From NCBI RefSeq assembly GCF_002149015.1, contig NZ_NGFO01000034.1, forward strand, positions 1 through 57,096: a stretch of 57,096 nt of DNA, given 5' to 3'. The DNA comes from Gordonia lacunae (lineage in GTDB: Bacteria > Actinomycetota > Actinomycetes > Mycobacteriales > Mycobacteriaceae). This document shows positions 43,568 through 52,514 of the stretch, piece after piece. A model generated the notes under the pieces. The model was not told the origin of the DNA and did not search any database. It worked only from the letters and a program-made list of their open reading frames with translations. Made by a program: the position numbers and the translations under genes. Position 1 is the stretch's first letter. Every line of letters begins with the position of its first letter.

Positions 43568-46500
43568 CCTCACCGCGACCTTCGATGTCGCCCTCGGTCT
43601 GCAGGTAGACGTTCCGCAGGGCGTCGAGCAGCTCGGTCGGCGGTTCGCGCCACATGTCGCGCTCGACGGCCTCGAGCAGACGTTCGGCGATCCCGTGCAG
43701 CGCCCAGGGATTGGACTGCTGCATGAATTGCTGGTTGGTCTCGTCGAGGACGTAGGATTCGGTGAGCTTCTCGTACATCCAGTCGGCGACCACGTCGGTG
43801 GTGGCGTCGTAACCGAAGAGGTAGTCGACCGTGGCGGCCATCTCGAAGGCGCCCTTGTACCCGTGGCGCTGCATCGCCGAGATCCAGCGCGGGTTGACCA
43901 CGCGCGCGCGGAACACACGGCTGGTCTCCTCCGACAGCGTCCGGGTGCGGACGGAGTCGGGCCGGGTGCTGTCGCCGATGTAGGCCTCGGGCGAGGATCC
44001 GGTCAGCGCGCGGACGGTCGCCACCATGCCGCCGTGGTACTGGAAGTAGTCGTCGGAGTCGGCGATGTCGTGCTCGCGGGTGTCGGTGTTCTTCGCCGCC
44101 ACGGCGATCCGCTTGTACGCGGAGCGCATGTCCTCGACGGCGGGCACACCGTCGAGGTCGCGTCCGTAGGCGTAGCCGCCCCACTCGGTGTAGACACGCG
44201 CGAGGTCCTCGTCGCTGCGCCAGTCCCGCGAGTCGATGAGTTGCAGGATCCCTGCGCCGTAGGTGCCGGGCTTGGAGCCGAAGACGCGCATGGCGGCGCG
44301 CCGCGGGTCGCCGTGTTCGGCCATCGCCGCGCGCACGTGAGCGGCGACGAAGTTCTGCTCGTCGGATTCGTCGTCGGCCGCCGCGGCGAGCGCCACCGCG
44401 TCGTCGAGCATGGTGACGACGTGTGGGAAGGCGTCCCGGAAGAACCCGGAGATGCGCACGGTGACGTCGATACGCGGACGGCCGAGTTCGGTGAGCCCGA
44501 TGAGCTCCAGTGAGGAGACGCGCCGCGACATCTCGTCCCAGACGGGCATCACGCCGAGCAACGCGAGGACCTCGGCGACGTCGTCGCCCGAGGTGCGCAT
44601 CGCGCTGGTCCCCCACACCGACAACCCCACCGACGCCGGGTACTCGCCGTGATCGGCCAGGTAGCGCTCGAGCAGGGAGTCGGCCATCGCCCGCCCGGTC
44701 TCCCACGCGAGCCGCGAGGGCACCGCCTTCGGGTCGACCGAGTAGAAGTTGCGTCCGGTGGGCAGCACGTTGATCAGGCCGCGCAGCGGTGAGCCGCTGG
44801 GCCCGGCCGGGATGAACCCGCCGTCCAGGGCGTGCAGCACCCGAGGGACCTCGCCGGTCGTCTGACGCAGGCGCGGGACGACCTCGGTGGCGGCGAACGT
44901 GAGCACGTCCCCGACCGCGGCGGGCAGCCCGGCGGTGGCCGCGGCGACGGCCTCGGCCGACCAGTCGTCCTTCGCGCAGGCGGCGACGAGCTCGCGGGCC
45001 TGCGCCTCCACGGCGTCGACGGAACCGCGCTCGGCCGATCCGTCCTCGACGAGTCCGAGGGCCTCGCGCAGTCCGGGCAGCGCCGACGTGCCGCCCCAGA
45101 GCTGGCGCGCGCGCAGCATGGCGAGGACCAGGTCGACCTCGGCGTCGTCGCGCGGGGGCTCGCCGAGGACATGCAACCCGTCGCGGATCTGCACGTCCTT
45201 GATCTCGCACAGCCATCCGTCGACGTGCAGCAGCATGTCGTCGAAGACCTCTTCGTCGGGCCGTTCGGTCAGACCGAGGTCGGAATCCATCTTCGCCGCG
45301 GTGAGCAGTGTCCAGATCTGCTGGCGGATCGCCGGCAATTTCGCCGGGTCGAGCGCGGAGATGTTGGCGTGCTCGTCGAGGAGCTGCTCCAGACGGGCGA
45401 TGTCGCCGTAGGACTCGGCGCGTGCCATCGGCGGGATCAGATGGTCGACCAGGACGGCGTGCGCGCGTCGTTTGGCCTGCGTTCCCTCCCCCGGGTCGTT
45501 CACCAGGAACGGGTAGACGAGCGGCAGGTCGCCGAGCGCGGCGTCGGTCCCGCAGTCCGCCGACATGCCGAGGTTCTTGCCGGGCAGCCACTCCAGGTTG
45601 CCGTGCTTGCCGACGTGCACGATCGCGTCGGCGCCGAAGCCGGTGTCGTGGGCGGCGAGCCACCGGTAGGAGGCGAGGTAGTGATGCGACGGCGGCAGGT
45701 CGGGGTCGTGATAGATCGCGACCGGGTTCTCACCGAATCCGCGCGGCGGCTGCACCATGATCGCGATGTTGCCGAAGGTCAGTGCGGCGATGACGATGTC
45801 GCCGTCGCGGTTGTGCGTGCGGTCGACGAACAGGTCGCCCGGTGCGGGTCCCCAGTGCTCGGTGACCGCGGAGCGCAGGCCCTCGGGCAGGGTCTCGAAC
45901 CACTCGCGGTAATCGTTCGCCGACAGGCGGATCGGGTTGGCCGCGAGGGTCTCCTCGGTGAGCCAGTCCGCATCCTGACCGCCGGTGGCGATGATCTGGT
46001 GGATCAGCGCGTCCGAATCATCCTCTGCCAGACCGGGGATCGCGTCCGGGCCGGCCTCCGGGCCGATGTCGTAGCCGGCGTCGCGCATCGCGGCGAGCAG
46101 GCGCAGCAGACTGCGGGGCGTGTCGAGGCCTACGGCGTTGCCGATCCGCGCGTGCTTGGTCGGGTACGCCGACAGCATGACCGCGATCCGCTTGTCCGCG
46201 GCCGGCTTCCGGCGCAGCCGGGCGTGCGCGGTGGCGATGCCCGCCACCCGCGCGCAACGTTCGAGATCCGGCTGGTACCACGGCAATCCGTCGTCGTCGA
46301 ACTCCTTGAAGGAGAACGGCACGGTGATGATGCGGCCGTCGAACTCGGGCACCGCCACCTGAGTGGCGACGTCGAGTGGCGACAGGCCGTCATCGCTCTC
46401 CGCCCAGTCCGCGCGGGACCCCGTGAGGCAGAGACCCTGCAGGATCGGGACGTCGAGCGCGGCGAGTCGTTCGATGTTCCACGCCTCGTCGTCGCCACCC

Positions 46501-47351
46501 GCCGATGCGGTGGCCGGGGTCGCGCCACCGGCGGCCAGCACCGTGACCACGAGGGCGTCGGCGGTACCGAGCAGCTCGAGGAGGTCGTCGGGCGCGGTCC
46601 GCAGCGAGGCGCAGAAGATCGGCAGCGCGCGGGCCCCGCGGTCCTCGATGGCATCGCACAACGCGGCGATGTAGCGGGTGTTGCCCGCCAGGTGCTGGGC
46701 GCGGTAGTAGAGCACGGCGATCGTGGGGGCGTCGTCCGGTGGGGTTGGTTGACCCTTCGTGACGGCCCTCCGCAAGCTCCGGGCCTCCTCAGGGAGCGGA
46801 GAAGAAGCCTCGGCGTGCGCTCCTCGCTCCTCAGGGAGCGGAGAAGCCTCGGCGTGCGCTCCGCGCACCTCAGGGAGCGGAGACGGCTCAGCGACCGAAG
46901 AACGGTCCAGCACGCCCCATGCCGGAGTCTGTTGCGGGAGTTCGAAACCGTTGCCGGTGAGCAGGACGGTGTCGGACAGGAAGTGGTGCAGGTTCACGAG
47001 GTTGGCGACGCCACCGGCCGCGAGGTAGTCGTGGGCCTGCGCGGCGACACCGGACGGCACGGTGGAGTGCGCCATCAGGTCGGGGTCGGGCTGCTGCTCG
47101 CCGGAGCACACGACCAGGGGCTTGCCGGTCGCCTCGACCGCCGCGAGTCCGTCCTCCCAGGCGCGCACGCCGCCCAGGATGCGCACGACGATGAGGTCGG
47201 CGTCGGCCGCGAGTCGCGGGATGTCCTCGATCAGGATGCGCGAGGGATTGGCGCCGCGGTAGGACACCGACGCATCCGGCGGCGCGTTGCCCTCGTCGGC
47301 AGCCGAGGCCGTGAGCAGATCGGTGTCCGAGGTCGAGAGCAGCAGGATCAT
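43551..47351 (-). CDS. cobN: Cobaltochelatase subunit CobN
   Basis: 1266-residue large subunit of the aerobic ATP-dependent cobaltochelatase (CobNST) that inserts Co2+ into hydrogenobyrinate a,c-diamide. Family blocks: 'AVLYYRAQHLAGNTRYIAALCDAI' (in parts), 'IVHVGKHGNLEWLPGKNLGMS', 'ISGFFRDAFPHVVTMLDDAV' and 'NPWALHGIAERLLEAV'. Residues ~153-204 are an insertion, read from three dispersed repeats (46752-46883), breaking an otherwise conserved N-terminal stretch. ATG 47351 behind GAGGAG. A cobalamin riboswitch lies upstream. The stop is inside a minisatellite. Confidence 0.95.
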   Translation of the reverse strand: MILLLSTSDTDLLTASAADEGNAPPDASVSYRGANPSRILIEDIPRLAADADLIVVRILGGVRAWEDGLAAVEATGKPLVVCSGEQQPDPDLMAHSTVPSGVAAQAHDYLAAGGVANLVNLHHFLSDTVLLTGNGFELPQQTPAWGVLDRSSVAEPSPLPEVRGAHAEASPLPEERGAHAEASSPLPEEARSLRRAVTKGQPTPPDDAPTIAVLYYRAQHLAGNTRYIAALCDAIEDRGARALPIFCASLRTAPDDLLELLGTADALVVTVLAAGGATPATASAGGDDEAWNIERLAALDVPILQGLCLTGSRADWAESDDGLSPLDVATQVAVPEFDGRIITVPFSFKEFDDDGLPWYQPDLERCARVAGIATAHARLRRKPAADKRIAVMLSAYPTKHARIGNAVGLDTPRSLLRLLAAMRDAGYDIGPEAGPDAIPGLAEDDSDALIHQIIATGGQDADWLTEETLAANPIRLSANDYREWFETLPEGLRSAVTEHWGPAPGDLFVDRTHNRDGDIVIAALTFGNIAIMVQPPRGFGENPVAIYHDPDLPPSHHYLASYRWLAAHDTGFGADAIVHVGKHGNLEWLPGKNLGMSADCGTDAALGDLPLVYPFLVNDPGEGTQAKRRAHAVLVDHLIPPMARAESYGDIARLEQLLDEHANISALDPAKLPAIRQQIWTLLTAAKMDSDLGLTERPDEEVFDDMLLHVDGWLCEIKDVQIRDGLHVLGEPPRDDAEVDLVLAMLRARQLWGGTSALPGLREALGLVEDGSAERGSVDAVEAQARELVAACAKDDWSAEAVAAATAGLPAAVGDVLTFAATEVVPRLRQTTGEVPRVLHALDGGFIPAGPSGSPLRGLINVLPTGRNFYSVDPKAVPSRLAWETGRAMADSLLERYLADHGEYPASVGLSVWGTSAMRTSGDDVAEVLALLGVMPVWDEMSRRVSSLELIGLTELGRPRIDVTVRISGFFRDAFPHVVTMLDDAVALAAAADDESDEQNFVAAHVRAAMAEHGDPRRAAMRVFGSKPGTYGAGILQLIDSRDWRSDEDLARVYTEWGGYAYGRDLDGVPAVEDMRSAYKRIAVAAKNTDTREHDIADSDDYFQYHGGMVATVRALTGSSPEAYIGDSTRPDSVRTRTLSEETSRVFRARVVNPRWISAMQRHGYKGAFEMAATVDYLFGYDATTDVVADWMYEKLTESYVLDETNQQFMQQSNPWALHGIAERLLEAVERDMWREPPTELLDALRNVYLQTEGDIEGRGEDASAG
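46752..46883 (-). repeat. Three family-1 repeats inserted in frame in cobN
   Basis: Three consecutive units ending 'ctcagggagcgg' on the plus strand, 132 bases (44 codons), translated on the minus strand as SPLPEVRGAHAEA, SPLPEERGAHAEA and SSPLPEEARSLRRAVTKG without any stop. The frame and orientation equal those of the jetB copy. Confidence 0.9.
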
Positions 47352-47409
47352 CGTGTCTCCTCGCCGGGTTGTCGCGCCCGGTGCGTGTCGGTGCCATGGG
47401 TGGCGGGGT

Positions 47410-47520
47410 GCAGTGCGAGGGACTGGTCTGGCTCCCGGATGGCCGGTCGATCCCGGCTCCCCGATCACAGTGGCGCGACCGCGCCGGAATCGCACCGGCT
47501 TCAGCCCGCTCGCGGTGCGT
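47410..47520 (-). ncRNA. Cobalamin riboswitch upstream of cobN
   Basis: On the minus strand, GGTGCGATTCCGGC, then CGCGGTCGCGCCACTGTGA (B12-box-like core; GCCACTG at 47474-47468) and GAGCCAGACC further on fit the AdoCbl riboswitch consensus. Closing pairing is offered by CTCGC (47509-47513 on plus) with GCGAG (47415-47419). It ends about 60 bases before the cobN ATG and should repress cobN when cobalamin is plentiful. Exact ends are approximate. Confidence 0.8.
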
Positions 47521-47562
47521 TCAGCCTACGGCCACCGTGCCCGCCGGTCGTAGGCTGGTGGG

Positions 47563-48774
47563 ATGAACCAGCCAGCCCGGGCCGCCACCGACCGTTGCCC
47601 AGGGGTCTTCGACACGCATCCGGCGGCCGACGGCGCACTGGCCCGGGTCCGGCTGCCGGGCGGGCGGATCCGTCCGGACCAGCTGGAGGTCCTGGCCCGT
47701 GCGGCGGCCGACCATGCCGACGGACACCTGGAGCTGACGGTGCGCGGCAACCTCCAGATGCGCGGGATCACCGACGTCGAGGCCGTCGCCGCCGCGGTCG
47801 TCGCCGCCGGGCTCGCACCGAGCAGTACCCACGACAAGGTCCGCAACATCGAACTCAGCCCACTGACCGGTCGCATCGGCGGTATCGCCGATGCACGTCC
47901 GCTCGCCGCCGCCCTCGACGACGCCCTGCGCGCCGATCCGGCCGCCGCATCCCTGTCGGGCCGATTCCTGTTCGGCATCGACGACGGTCGCGGTGACATC
48001 GCCGCCCGGCGCCCGGATGCGTGCGCGGTGCTCCGGACCGCTACGCCTCTCGCCGCGGACATCAGCATCGGCGGGATCGCCGTGGGGTCGGCCACCGGCC
48101 CGGAATCCATCGTGAGCGCGCTGATCTCGGTGGCTGCCGGTCTGGGCGAGGTCTCGCCCGGCGCGTGGCGGGTCCGCGACCTCGACGCCGACGCCCGACG
48201 CCGGCTCACGGACCTCGTCGCGTCGGCTCTCGACCCGGTGATCGACGACGACACGATGATCGACGACGACACGGTGATCGACGACGACACGATGATCGAC
48301 GACGCGGACGCCGCGCCGAGCACCCCCGGCGAGCCGATCGTCGGCTGGTTCGACCAGGACGACGGGGCGGTGCTGCTCGGTGCCGTCGTCGAACTCGGTC
48401 GGTTGCCGGCCCGACTGGCGGAGTTCATCGCCGCGGTGCAGGCCCCGGTCGTGTTCACGCCCGACCGGGAGATCCTGCTCTGCGATCTCAGCGAGGGCGT
48501 GGCCGAGACGGTCGTCCGCGTGCTCGCCCCGATGGGCCTGATCTTCGACGCCGCGTCGCCCTGGGCCTCGGTCAGCTGCTGTGTCGGAGCACCGGGGTGC
48601 GCGTCCGCCCACGCCCCGGTCCGGGACGACCTGGTGGCCCGGGTGCAGGACGGCGACCCGGTCGCCGAGCGCGAGCACTGGGTCGGTTGCGCCCGTGGCT
48701 GCGGATCGCCGGCCGAATCCCACCTCTCGGTGGAGGCCACGCCCGACGGCGGATACGAACGGCGGCGCCGTTAG
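47563..48774 (+). CDS. cobG: Precorrin-3B synthase CobG
   Basis: 403-residue sirohaem-type protein of the nitrite/sulfite reductase fold that makes precorrin-3B with O2. 'HLELTVRGNLQMRGI' is the ferredoxin-like repeat; Cys in 'SCCVGAPGCASAHAP' and 'GCARGCGSP' bind the [4Fe-4S]. An acidic DDDTMI/DDDTVI repeat (residues ~227-246) sits in a linker between the halves. ATG 47563, divergent from the riboswitch/cobN. First of cobG-cobH-cobIJ. Confidence 0.9.
   Translation: MNQPARAATDRCPGVFDTHPAADGALARVRLPGGRIRPDQLEVLARAAADHADGHLELTVRGNLQMRGITDVEAVAAAVVAAGLAPSSTHDKVRNIELSPLTGRIGGIADARPLAAALDDALRADPAAASLSGRFLFGIDDGRGDIAARRPDACAVLRTATPLAADISIGGIAVGSATGPESIVSALISVAAGLGEVSPGAWRVRDLDADARRRLTDLVASALDPVIDDDTMIDDDTVIDDDTMIDDADAAPSTPGEPIVGWFDQDDGAVLLGAVVELGRLPARLAEFIAAVQAPVVFTPDREILLCDLSEGVAETVVRVLAPMGLIFDAASPWASVSCCVGAPGCASAHAPVRDDLVARVQDGDPVAEREHWVGCARGCGSPAESHLSVEATPDGGYERRRR
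48241..48300 (+). repeat. 18-bp coding minisatellite in cobG
   Basis: Three units of 'atcgacgacgacacgatg' (one a/g change) and a partial fourth, translated as (IDDDTM/V). Unit length is a multiple of three, so copy-number change keeps the frame. Confidence 0.9.
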
Positions 48775-48787
48775 GCTCGTCAGCACC

Positions 48788-49411
48788 ATGACCGAGTACC
48801 TACGAGACGGCGCCGCGATCTATCGTCAGTCCTTCTCCACGATCCGCGCCGAGTCCGACCTCTCCGCGTTCGCGCCCGACGTCGCGACCGTGGTCGTCCG
48901 CATGATCCACGCGTGCGGCCAGACCGACCTGACGCGCGACGTGGTCGCGACACCCGGGGTCGTGGCGGCCGCGCGCGGTGCGCTGGAGGCCGGCGCCCCG
49001 ATCCTCTGCGACGCCACCATGGTGGCCTCCGGCATCACGCGCAAGCGTCTGCCCCGAGACAACGAGGTGCTCTGCCACCTGTCCGAACCCACTCTCCCGA
49101 CTCTCGCCGAGCAGATGGGGACCACCAGAACCGCTGCCGCACTGGAATTCTGGCTGCCCCGCCTGGAAGGTGCGGTGGTCGCGATCGGCAACGCGCCGAC
49201 CGCACTGTTCGCGCTACTCGACATGATCGACGACGGCGCACCGCGACCCGCCGCCATCGTCGGGGCACCGGTCGGCTTCGTCGGCGCGGTCGAATCCTGC
49301 GCGGCCCTGGCCGAGCGCGACGACCTCGAATTCATCACGGTGAGGGGCCGGCGCGGCGGATCGGCGATCACCGCCGCCGCGGTCAACGCCCTCGCGACCC
49401 CGCAGGAATGA
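48788..49411 (+). CDS. cobH: Precorrin-8X methylmutase CobH
   Basis: 207-residue enzyme that moves a methyl group from C11 to C12 to give hydrogenobyrinate. Family residues: 'IYRQSFSTIRAESDL', the catalytic-His segment 'VVVRMIHACGQTDL', 'ILCDATMVASGI' and 'VGAPVGFVGAVESCAAL'. ATG 48788, 13 bases after cobG; its stop overlaps the cobIJ start (ATGA). Confidence 0.95.
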   Translation: MTEYLRDGAAIYRQSFSTIRAESDLSAFAPDVATVVVRMIHACGQTDLTRDVVATPGVVAAARGALEAGAPILCDATMVASGITRKRLPRDNEVLCHLSEPTLPTLAEQMGTTRTAAALEFWLPRLEGAVVAIGNAPTALFALLDMIDDGAPRPAAIVGAPVGFVGAVESCAALAERDDLEFITVRGRRGGSAITAAAVNALATPQE

Positions 49412-51024
49412 CGGTGACCCCCATGAACTCGGACAGCACCGCGGCGGCCGGACAGAAGCCAGGTCACGGAACGCTCTACGGCATCGGGCTCGGCCCGGGC
49501 GACAGCGAACTGATGACCGTCAAGGCCGCCCGCCTCATCACCACCGCCGATGTGATCGCGTACCACTCTGCGCGCCATGGCAACAGCATCGCGAGGTCGG
49601 TCGCCGAGCCGTACCTGCGAGAGGGCCAGACCGAGGAACGTCTGATGTACCCGGTCACCACCGAGACGACCGACCATCCCGGCGGCTACCAGGGCGCACT
49701 CGACGACTTCTACACCGAGAGCGCCGAACGCCTCGCGGTGCACCTGCGGGCCGGGCGTGACGTGGTCCTCCTCGCCGAGGGCGACCCGCTGTTCTACAGC
49801 TCCTACATGCACATGCACAAGCGGCTGTCGCCGCACTTCGACGCCGAGATCGTGCCCGGTGTCACCTCGGTGAGCGCGGCGTCGGCGGCCACCGGGGTCC
49901 CGCTGGTCGAGGGCGAGGAGACCCTGACGGTCGTTCCGGGCACGGCGTCGACCTCGGAGCTGCTCTTCCGCTTCCGTTCCGGGGACGCGATCGTCGTCAT
50001 GAAGCTCGGCCGGACCTTCGAGCGGGTGCGGGATGCCCTCCGCGAGGCGGGGCGTCTCGACGAGGCGTTCTACGTCGAGCGCGCTTCCACGACGGTCGAA
50101 CGAGTCCTACCGGCCGCCGACGTGAATCCCGCGGAGGTGCCCTACTTCTCGATCCTCGTCGTCCCGGGACGCCGCAACAATCCGAGGTTCGAGCCGGAGC
50201 CCGTCCCCGGTGAGCTCGTCGTCGTCGGACTCGGCCCGGGCCACGACAGCTGGACGACACCGGAGGTCCGCACCGAGTTGGCCACGGCCACCGACCTCGT
50301 CGGGTACACCACCTACCTCAAGCGCGTGACCCCGCGCCCGGGCCAGCGAGTGCATGCCAGCGACAACCGGGTGGAGGCCGAACGCGCCGAATTCGCCCTC
50401 GACCTGGCTCGACGCGGCGCGCGCGTCGCCGTCGTCTCCTCCGGTGATCCCGGTGTGTTCGCGATGGCCGCCGCGGTCGCCGAGGTCGCCGCGCAGCCGC
50501 GGTGGCACGAGGTGCCCGTCCGAGTGGTGCCCGGCGTCACCGCGGCCACCGCGGTCGCCGCAGCGGTCGGGGCGCCCCTCGGGCACGACTTCGCGGTCAT
50601 CTCGCTCTCCGACCGGCTCAAGCCGTGGTCGGTGATCGAACGTCGCATCCGTGCCGCGCTCGGCGCCGATCTGGTCATCGCCATCTACAACCCGGGGTCG
50701 GCGAGCCGCACCTGGCAGGTCGGCGCCCTCCAACACACGCTCGCCCAGACGGTGTCGCCCGATCGCGTCGTGGTGCTCGGGCGAGATGTCGGCGGCCCGG
50801 AAGAGCAGCTCACGACCACCACCGTCGCGGACTTCGATCCCGCCGTCGTGGACATGCGCACCATGATCATCATCGGATCGTCGGCGACCCGGGTCGTGCA
50901 GCGCGCGGCGGGCCCGCTGGTGTTCACGCCACGCAGTCACCGTCCGGTGGACAGCGCCGATCAGACCGCCGACCAGTCAGCCGAGCAGCGCCTGGAGCCA
51001 GTCCCGGGCGGCACCGACCTCTGA
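49408..51024 (+). CDS. cobIJ: Fused CobI-CobJ precorrin methyltransferases
   Basis: 538-residue fusion of precorrin-2 C20-methyltransferase (CobI, ~20-265; 'YGIGLGPGDSELMTVKAARLI', in parts, 'LLAEGDPLFYSSYMHMHKRL') and precorrin-3B C17-methyltransferase (CobJ, ~270-538; 'VVVGLGPGHDSWTTPEV', 'AVVSSGDPGVFAMAAAV', 'DLVIAIYNPGSASR'). Both use SAM. The fusion is standard in mycobacteria. ATG 49408 overlaps cobH; the last 48 bases overlap the 3' end of cobK on the other strand. Confidence 0.95.
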   Translation: MTVTPMNSDSTAAAGQKPGHGTLYGIGLGPGDSELMTVKAARLITTADVIAYHSARHGNSIARSVAEPYLREGQTEERLMYPVTTETTDHPGGYQGALDDFYTESAERLAVHLRAGRDVVLLAEGDPLFYSSYMHMHKRLSPHFDAEIVPGVTSVSAASAATGVPLVEGEETLTVVPGTASTSELLFRFRSGDAIVVMKLGRTFERVRDALREAGRLDEAFYVERASTTVERVLPAADVNPAEVPYFSILVVPGRRNNPRFEPEPVPGELVVVGLGPGHDSWTTPEVRTELATATDLVGYTTYLKRVTPRPGQRVHASDNRVEAERAEFALDLARRGARVAVVSSGDPGVFAMAAAVAEVAAQPRWHEVPVRVVPGVTAATAVAAAVGAPLGHDFAVISLSDRLKPWSVIERRIRAALGADLVIAIYNPGSASRTWQVGALQHTLAQTVSPDRVVVLGRDVGGPEEQLTTTTVADFDPAVVDMRTMIIIGSSATRVVQRAAGPLVFTPRSHRPVDSADQTADQSAEQRLEPVPGGTDL

Positions 51025-51741
51025 GACGACCGGCGAGTCGGGCTCGGCGGGCCGGTCGACCATGATGACCTCGATCCCGCGCTCGGCGGCGGCCACCAGC
51101 TTCGCGGAGGTCAGCGAGCCACCGCTGTTCTTGGTGACCAGCAGGTCGATGTCGTTGTCGCGCAGCAGCCTCGACTCCGAGGCGTGGTCGTAGGGTCCGC
51201 GCGAGCGCACCACCCGGTGGTGTGGCGGAAGCGGCCCGGTCGGGGCGTCGACGACCCGGATCAGGAACCACGCCGATTCGATCCCCGCGAAGACACCCAC
51301 GTCCTGGCGCCCCGTGGTCAGGAAGACACGGCCGCCCCGAGCGGCCACTTCTCGCGCGGCAGAGGGCAGGTCGGGCACCCGGATCCAGGTGTCGGTGTCG
51401 CCGGGCACCCACGGATCGCGGCGCAGGCGCAGCAGCGGTAGTCCCGCGTCGGCGGCGGCGCACGCCGCGTTGCGGGTGATCGACGCGGCGAATGGGTGGG
51501 TGGCGTCGACCACGGCCTGAATCCGATTGCTCTGCAACCAGTCCCGGAGGCCGTCGGACCCGCCGAAGCCACCGATGCGCACCGGACCGACCGGCAGACG
51601 GGGGTCGTTCACCCGACCCGCCAGGGAGCTGATGAACGCGATGCCGGACTCGCTCAGGGTCGAGGCCAGCGCCCGCGCCTCCCCGGTCCCGCCGAGGATC
51701 AGGATGCGCGGGACAGCCTCCGGCAGTGCTAACTCCGTCAC
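50977..51741 (-). CDS. cobK: Precorrin-6A reductase CobK
   Basis: 254-residue NADPH-dependent reductase: 'RILILGGTGEARALASTL' Rossmann start, 'VVDATHPFAASITRNA' and 'LLVTKNSGGSLTSAKLVAA' motifs. It reduces precorrin-6A before CobL. GTG start within the cobM stop. Its 3' end overlaps cobIJ by 48 bases in antisense. Confidence 0.93.
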   Translation of the reverse strand: MTELALPEAVPRILILGGTGEARALASTLSESGIAFISSLAGRVNDPRLPVGPVRIGGFGGSDGLRDWLQSNRIQAVVDATHPFAASITRNAACAAADAGLPLLRLRRDPWVPGDTDTWIRVPDLPSAAREVAARGGRVFLTTGRQDVGVFAGIESAWFLIRVVDAPTGPLPPHHRVVRSRGPYDHASESRLLRDNDIDLLVTKNSGGSLTSAKLVAAAERGIEVIMVDRPAEPDSPVVSEVGAARDWLQALLG

Positions 51742-52514
51742 GACGACGAGCCCCGGTCGTTGCGCAGCTTGGTCATCCGCGCATGTGAGTACAGGTAGCT
51801 GTCGGTGGCCGCGGACCCCGCCGGGTCGAGCACACGGCCGACGAAGATGACCGCGGTTCTGCGGATGTCGGCGGCGTCCAGCGCCTCGGGCAGTCGGTGC
51901 AGCGGGCAGCGGACGATCTGCTCGTTCGCACGACTCGCGAAAGCGACTGTCGCGGTAGGACAGTCACGGCCGTAGTGCGGGGTGAGCGCCGCCACGATCT
52001 CCTCGGCGCGGTGTGCCGCGAGATGGAGGGCGAGGGTCACCCCGGTCGCGGCGAGGGTTGCGAGATCTTCACCGGGCGGCATGTCGGTCGACAGTGTCGA
52101 CACCCGCGTGATCAGCAGGCTCTGTCCGACACCCGGGACGGTCAGTTCGGTGTCGAGTGCGGCTGCGGCCGCCGCGAACGCCGGGACACCCGGCACGATC
52201 TGGTGATCGATACCGCGTGCGGTCAGTTCGCGCTGCTGCTCGGACAACGCCGAGTAGATCGCGAGGTCGCCGGAGTGCAGGCGCGCGACGTCGTGTCCCC
52301 GTGCATGGGCGGCCACGATGACGTCGATGATGTCCGGCAGCGGCATCCGGGCGGTGTCGACGAGTTCGGCTTCCGCCGGACACAGATCGAGGAGCTCCGC
52401 GGGGACCAGCGACCCGGCATAGAGACAGGTCTGGCACTCGGCCAGCACGTGGGCTCCGCGCACGGTGATGAGATCGGGCGCCCCGGGTCCCGCGCCGATG
52501 AAGTAGACGGTCAC
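51738..52514 (-). CDS. cobM: Precorrin-4 C11-methyltransferase CobM
   Basis: 258-residue SAM-dependent methyltransferase of the cobalamin/sirohaem class: 'VYFIGAGPGAPDLITVRGAHVL' (in parts), 'ARLHSGDLAIYSAL' and 'VPGVPAFAAAAAAL'. GTG start 52514 overlaps the cobL stop; part of a SDR-cobL-cobM-cobK run with every junction overlapping. Confidence 0.95.
   Translation of the reverse strand: MTVYFIGAGPGAPDLITVRGAHVLAECQTCLYAGSLVPAELLDLCPAEAELVDTARMPLPDIIDVIVAAHARGHDVARLHSGDLAIYSALSEQQRELTARGIDHQIVPGVPAFAAAAAALDTELTVPGVGQSLLITRVSTLSTDMPPGEDLATLAATGVTLALHLAAHRAEEIVAALTPHYGRDCPTATVAFASRANEQIVRCPLHRLPEALDAADIRRTAVIFVGRVLDPAGSAATDSYLYSHARMTKLRNDRGSSS

Noticed and set aside
43570..45663. A 697-codon frame on the minus strand overlapping cobN
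   Set aside because: Same strand, other frame; extremely Arg-rich with no motif. Shadow of cobN.
44832..47996. A 1054-codon open frame antisense to cobN
   Set aside because: It is a mirror frame of a high-GC gene with Arg/Gly/Val-rich meaningless sequence; cobN on the other strand has clear family blocks and a good ribosome site.
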